DNA from: G963668655 sp963668655
Lineage (GTDB): Bacteria; Myxococcota_A; SURF-8
Assembly (NCBI GenBank): GCA_963668655.2
Contig: CAXXPQ010000005.1
Location: 124,001-188,000, forward strand
Direction: 5' to 3'
Length of the DNA: 64,000 bases
Shown: positions 60,160-64,000 of the stretch, one piece after another
Position numbering within the stretch: the first letter of the stretch is position 1
Layout: each line of letters begins with the position of its first letter
Position numbers and translations under genes: made by a program
The notes under the pieces: model-generated
What the model was told of the DNA's origin: nothing
Databases searched by the model: none
The model's input: only the letters and a program-made list of their open reading frames with translations

Positions 60160-62094
60160 ATGACGGAACGATATGGACTGTTATTGAACGACTATCAAGG
60201 ACGGATCGCTGGAAAATTAAGCCTCGACGCGTTGGAGAAGGCGTTTCTCGACGGCGAGGATCTCGTCGTCGAGCGCATATCCTCCGTGTCGAGAGATGAA
60301 ATCCGGAAGCTTGCATTGAAATTTCTGGAGGATCGGAAGGTTCGCGGAGCTGTCGTCTGCGGAATCGACGCCCAGGGACCGGCGGATTCCGATGTTGGCG
60401 AGCAAAAAGTCTGCGGGGTGGCTTACTACGAGAATCTTCAGCAGTGCGCGGGTCTTTACTCGGATGCCGATACCGCCACGGCGCAGGCGGAACGGCGCTT
60501 GCGGGTCGCACTGGCGCATCTTCGGCTCATGAAACCGGTTGAATTCCGGGATCTTCCCGTGACACGCAAAACGTTGGTTATCGGAGCGGGTCCGGCCGCC
60601 ATGGATGTCGTGGCGGAACTGGTTTCGGAAAACATCCCCGTGCTGCTTCTTCTGGATGAGAAAACATCGCGCGATGGGGATGCCTGCCGGAATTTTTCCG
60701 GGCAGTCTCTCGTGGAAATTCTTGAATCCGCGAAGCTTCGCAATCTGGAAGGGCAGGTCGGACATTTCAAGGCCGCCGTCGAATGCGATGGATCGGTAAG
60801 TGATTATATAATCGGAGCGGTGGTCGTCGCGCCGGAGCCGGTTCGCGAGAATGCTTCGTTCCCCGAAGACCTGCCGTCGGAACGGATTCTGGAGTTCTCC
60901 CAATACGAAAAGCATTCCGATAAAACCGGAAAATCGGTCGTTTTCTGGCTGGACCGGGAAGGCTCCGAACGAAATCGCATGGCCGAGGATGTCATTCTTC
61001 AAGCCTCGGAACGGGCCCGTTCCGGCAAGGCGACCGTTTTATGTCGAAACGTGCCGTTGCGCGGGCTGGATGGACAGAAGAAATTCGACGAAGCCCGAAA
61101 GGCGGGCGTGAATTTCATTCGTCTCGGAGACGAAGTTCCGGAAGTCACGAAAAAGGAAGATGGAATCCGGGTATCCGTCGCCGATCCGTCCGTCCCCGAC
61201 TACCCCTATGAAATCGACGCGGACTGGCTGGTGATTCCGGAAAGGGAACTTCCCGACTCGTTGGCTTCTTTCAACAAAGCCCTTCGTCAGCCCTTGGATC
61301 ACGAAGGTTACCTGCAACCGGGAAACGTTCGCTGGTACCCGCTGGGCGCCGCCCGCAAGGGGATTTTCCATGTCGGAGCGGGACACACGGATCCCGACGG
61401 ATTCGATCGCCGGATGGAACCGGCGGTGGCGGTATCCGAAATCCGGAAACTGTTCGCGTCCGAAACGCTGCGCGTGCGGAAGGATGCGGTCCACGTGGAC
61501 GAAAATCATTGCGCCAGTTGTCTGACCTGCCTGCGCCTCTGCCCGCACGGAGCCATCGAGCAACATCTGGAAAAGGATTCCGTCACGATCCTGGAAGGAG
61601 CCTGCGAGGTCTGCGGCATCTGCGCCGGATGCTGCCCCGGCCAGGCCATCGTCTTCAACGATTTCGACCATGAACGGATGGACGCCGTGCTCCGCCTGGC
61701 GGCGAAAACAGGAAACGGACCAAAGCCGATTCTGGTCTTCGGTTGCAGCAAGTCGGCCACGCCTTCACTGGAAAAAGCGGCGAACCTGGGACTGAAAGTT
61801 CCCGAACGGATTTTCTTCATCGAAGTACCCTGCACCGGCCGTGTGGACGAAACCGCCATGATGAAAGCGTTGAGTTATGGGGCCGAACAGGTTATCGTTG
61901 TTGGATGCCACGAAGAGGTCTGCCGTTCGCTGCACGGCAACATCGTGGCGGCAAACCGCGTCTCCAGGGTGCGCGCCATGTTGCGGGAATGGGGGCGCGA
62001 TCCGGAAAAAATTCGCTGGGAAGGAATCGCCAACAACGAAGCCCATCGACTGGTGCAACTGCTGAAAACGGCCGATTCGATGAAACTGAAATAA
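60160..62094 (+). CDS. QmoB-like HdrA-ferredoxin-MvhD fusion protein
   Basis: 644 aa. The N-terminal 440 residues are an HdrA-like flavin domain in degraded form (LVIGAGPAAMDVVAEL near 140, HVGAGH near 405). Two [4Fe-4S] motifs follow: CASCLTCLRLCP (about 451-462) and CEVCGICAGCCP (about 482-493). An MvhD/FlpD-like domain (about 520-625) carries FGCSKS, PCTGRVD and VVGCHEEVC. This order is that of QmoB, though shorter than its usual 750 residues. It likely shuttles electrons between ferredoxin, NAD(H) or disulfides and its QmoA-like partner. No QmoC-type membrane subunit is adjacent. Confidence 0.87.
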   Translation: MTERYGLLLNDYQGRIAGKLSLDALEKAFLDGEDLVVERISSVSRDEIRKLALKFLEDRKVRGAVVCGIDAQGPADSDVGEQKVCGVAYYENLQQCAGLYSDADTATAQAERRLRVALAHLRLMKPVEFRDLPVTRKTLVIGAGPAAMDVVAELVSENIPVLLLLDEKTSRDGDACRNFSGQSLVEILESAKLRNLEGQVGHFKAAVECDGSVSDYIIGAVVVAPEPVRENASFPEDLPSERILEFSQYEKHSDKTGKSVVFWLDREGSERNRMAEDVILQASERARSGKATVLCRNVPLRGLDGQKKFDEARKAGVNFIRLGDEVPEVTKKEDGIRVSVADPSVPDYPYEIDADWLVIPERELPDSLASFNKALRQPLDHEGYLQPGNVRWYPLGAARKGIFHVGAGHTDPDGFDRRMEPAVAVSEIRKLFASETLRVRKDAVHVDENHCASCLTCLRLCPHGAIEQHLEKDSVTILEGACEVCGICAGCCPGQAIVFNDFDHERMDAVLRLAAKTGNGPKPILVFGCSKSATPSLEKAANLGLKVPERIFFIEVPCTGRVDETAMMKALSYGAEQVIVVGCHEEVCRSLHGNIVAANRVSRVRAMLREWGRDPEKIRWEGIANNEAHRLVQLLKTADSMKLK

Positions 62095-62118
62095 TCTCCA
62101 TTCGATCGAGGACAAGCC

Positions 62119-62622
62119 ATGGAACTGACAGCCCCCCTGAAAGCGATGCGTTCCGCCGAACAGTGGCAGGACTTTCTGGACTCCTGGTTCCGGAAAACGC
62201 AAATGGCCGCGTCGCTTACCGATCCGGACGGCTCCATCATCCTGAACGCCGGAGACGACCGGCGCTCCCCCGTATGCACGAAGGTAAGGGAGCGGAAGGA
62301 AACGCTTTCCTTCGTTTGCAGTCAGACCAATACGGCCATGACCGCCATGCTGAAAACAGCGAAGGAACCGCTGAGCGAAGTCTGCGAGGCCGGCATGCAG
62401 CGTAACGCCGTGCCGATTCTTCGGGACGGCGAACTGATCGGGCAGGTGACTCTCTGCGGAAAAACCATCGACCCGGAAGAAGTGGATCCGTTCATGCTGG
62501 CGCAAACGCTGGGGATTTCCGAAAAAGAGGCCGAGGCGCTGGCGGAGACGGCGGAAGTCGTTTCGGAAGAAGAATTGGAAAGCCTGATGGAGGAACTGGC
62601 GAAGGAATTGTACTCGATCTGA
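62119..62622 (+). CDS. PocR-type ligand-binding sensor protein
   Basis: 167 aa. Residues about 12-125 match the PocR sensory domain in outline: SAEQWQDFLDSWFRKTQMAASLTDPDG, paired cysteines at intervals (VCTKV, FVCSQT, VCEAGM) and VPILRDGELIGQVTLCGKT. A Glu-rich helical tail follows. There is no DNA-binding domain. GAGGA precedes the ATG, 24 nt after the QmoB-like stop, so it belongs to that operon. A role as redox or ligand sensor for the complex is inferred. Confidence 0.72.
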   Translation: MELTAPLKAMRSAEQWQDFLDSWFRKTQMAASLTDPDGSIILNAGDDRRSPVCTKVRERKETLSFVCSQTNTAMTAMLKTAKEPLSEVCEAGMQRNAVPILRDGELIGQVTLCGKTIDPEEVDPFMLAQTLGISEKEAEALAETAEVVSEEELESLMEELAKELYSI

Positions 62623-62639
62623 AGGCTGCCCGGGAACCC

Positions 62640-64000
62640 CTAAACCGGCTCTTCGCCGTCCAGCGTGTTTCGAATGATATTCGCCAGTTCGGAAGGGGAA
62701 TAGGGCTTCGGCAGGAAATTGGTTCCCTTGTAGAGAATGCCGTGTCGGGAAATGATATCGTCGGTATATCCCGATGCGAATAGAATTTTCAGATCGGATT
62801 TAATGGACCGGAGACGATCGGCGAGATCCTTTCCATTCATTTCAGGCATGACGACATCCGTCAGAAGAAGGTCCATCTCATACCCGTTTTCTTCGGCGAC
62901 ACCCAGGGCGTCCTTTCCGTTCTTCGCGACCAGAACGTGATAACCGAATCTCTCCAGCATGCGCGTCGTCATTTCTCGAACGATTTTTTCATCCTCAACC
63001 AATAGAATCATCTCGTCTCCGGTGGGAAGATTTTCGTTGGATTGCTTGTCCCGAACGGATTCGGCCGGATCGGTTACGCTGGGAAGGTAAATCTTGAACG
63101 TCGTTCCGACATCGACCAGCGAAAATACTTCAATATATCCACGATGCTGCTTGACGATACTATACGTCGTCGCCAAGCCGAGCCCTGTGCCGCGCCCCTT
63201 CGGCTTTGTCGTGAAAAACGGCTCGAAGATCTTTCCCTTGATTTCTTCTTCCATACCGCAGCCGGTGTCCCGGATGGACAGCATTACGTAATGGCCGGAT
63301 TTGGCGCCGGCGTGATTTCTACAGAACTCCTCATCGAATTTGATATCGCTGGTATGGATGGTCAGTTGCCCTCCGCCGGGCATGGCGTCCCGGGCATTCA
63401 CCGCGATATTCAGAATGATCTGTTCCAGTTGACTGGGATCGGCCTTGATCCGTCCCAGGGGTTTCTTCAGGTCGGTGGCCAGTTTGATATCCTCTCCGAT
63501 GATCCGAACCAGCATTCGACGAAGATTCTCGATGACATGGTTGATGTTGACGACCCGTTCCGAAACGATCTGCTTCCGGCTGAAGGTCAGCAACTGGCGA
63601 GTCAGATCCGCCGCGCGCTCGCTGCTGTCGTAAACTTCCTGAAGAAGTTCGAAGAGCGGGTCGTCCGGATCCACTTCCATGAGCGCCAGGGCGATGTTTC
63701 CCGTGATGCCCGTAAGAATGTTGTTGAAATCGTGCGCCACGCCGCCCGCCAGGCGTCCGATGGTTTCCATTTTCTGCGCCTGTGTAAGCTGCTGTTTCAG
63801 CGTTCGTTTTTCTTCTTCGACTTTACGCAGGGCGGAAATATCCCGAGCGAAGCTGATAACGGACTCGACGTTTCCTTCCGGGCCGATCTCCGGAAACACC
63901 TTCCAATGCGTGGTTGAAAAAGAATTGCCGTCTTCAACCCAAAGATCCAGTATCTCGTCGTGGGTTTCGCCCGTTTCGAAAACGCGCAGGATTTTTTCCT
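62640..64000 (-). CDS. PAS hybrid histidine kinase with receiver (5' end outside window)
   Basis: At least 453 codons, open to the window edge on the minus strand. The visible N-terminal part is the end of a PAS domain (VISFARDISALRKVEEE). A HisKA domain follows with GRLAGGVAHDFNNIL, then an ATPase domain (RDTGCGMEEE, EPFFTTKPKGRGTGLGLAT) and a receiver (LLVEDEKIVREM, phospho-acceptor in LLTDVVMPEMNG, Lys in LPKPYS). A GTG at 63899 is internal, not the start. Convergent with the PocR gene, 17 nt apart. Confidence 0.9.
   Translation of the reverse strand, partial: EKILRVFETGETHDEILDLWVEDGNSFSTTHWKVFPEIGPEGNVESVISFARDISALRKVEEEKRTLKQQLTQAQKMETIGRLAGGVAHDFNNILTGITGNIALALMEVDPDDPLFELLQEVYDSSERAADLTRQLLTFSRKQIVSERVVNINHVIENLRRMLVRIIGEDIKLATDLKKPLGRIKADPSQLEQIILNIAVNARDAMPGGGQLTIHTSDIKFDEEFCRNHAGAKSGHYVMLSIRDTGCGMEEEIKGKIFEPFFTTKPKGRGTGLGLATTYSIVKQHRGYIEVFSLVDVGTTFKIYLPSVTDPAESVRDKQSNENLPTGDEMILLVEDEKIVREMTTRMLERFGYHVLVAKNGKDALGVAEENGYEMDLLLTDVVMPEMNGKDLADRLRSIKSDLKILFASGYTDDIISRHGILYKGTNFLPKPYSPSELANIIRNTLDGEEPV

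Noticed and set aside
1..64000. tRNA, rRNA, CRISPR arrays, transposases and phage genes
   Set aside because: I looked through all gaps above about 200 nt on both strands and saw no cloverleaf with a T-loop signature, no regularly spaced repeats and no recombinase motifs. A tRNAscan and CRISPR search would settle this.

Overview
This 64 kb window reads as chromosomal DNA of a GC-rich, Gram-negative bacterium of deltaproteobacterial or myxobacterial character. It has an LptD-type outer-membrane protein, a TonB-dependent receptor with a carboxypeptidase-like N-domain, several lipoproteins, three Cys-rich surface lipoproteins with Asp-Gly-Asp repeats (one ending in a Myxococcota-like C-terminal anchor), DUF4388-like and PilZ proteins, many PAS histidine kinases and sigma-54 control. 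The exact phylum (for example Myxococcota, Bradymonadales or Lernaellota) is an inference and cannot be fixed from the sequence alone. I found no tRNA, rRNA, CRISPR array, transposase, phage or plasmid genes.

Layout. 1-545 is the 5' part of a Cys-rich lipoprotein on the minus strand. 930-7614 is an acyl-CoA catabolic operon: two acyl-CoA dehydrogenases, a methylcrotonyl-CoA-carboxylase-type carboxyltransferase, separate biotin carboxylase and biotin carrier proteins, and an enoyl-CoA hydratase. A beta-keto acid cleavage enzyme and an MtfA-type peptidase follow (7846-9516). 9826-14275 carries an orphan MCE/MlaD protein, a second DGD lipoprotein with a textbook terminator, a Trm112-like/methyltransferase fusion and a CorC-type DUF21/CBS protein. 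14392-19584 holds lepB, a SprT-like protease, tmk-hisS, a TlpA-like thioredoxin and a CsgG/FlgO-like lipoprotein. 19615-24274 is a tightly coupled four-gene set: alkyl-DHAP-synthase-like flavoprotein, GlcE-like protein, GlcF-like Fe-S protein and diacylglycerol-kinase-family enzyme. It is a candidate ether-lipid module. 25021-33154 has an antiporter-EIIA fusion, a Dabb protein, a Gfo/Idh/MocA oxidoreductase, a large Cys-rich lipoprotein and an AmgK-MurU pair.

33481-36300 encodes the most unusual protein: a zinc-ribbon/kinase-like/TM/PstS-like/OmpA fusion whose kinase domain has lost the DFG aspartate. After it come a glycosyltransferase, a DUF4388-J-domain-TPR protein, a PilZ protein, a dienoyl-CoA-isomerase-like protein, a HAD phosphatase, a gamma-carbonic-anhydrase-like protein and lptD. 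Two MITE-like elements of about 172 bp with terminal inverted repeats lie in this part (36330-36502 and 42663-42833). The second one supplies the sequence in which the longest lptD reading frame begins.

45730-54356 is a signalling block: a hybrid PAS kinase, a 1386-residue kinase with a periplasmic solute-binding-type sensor, an NtrC-type regulator and a single-domain response regulator. The last gene is preceded by a near-perfect sigma-54 promoter. 54640-58183 is a TonB receptor with a lipoprotein partner. 58980-62622 is a QmoA/QmoB-like (HdrA, HdrA-ferredoxin-MvhD) electron-transfer pair followed by a PocR-type sensor protein and no QmoC. The window ends inside another PAS-kinase-REC gene on the minus strand.

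Start codons were chosen from ribosome binding sites and family alignments recalled from memory. No database search was possible, so functions are family-level calls.
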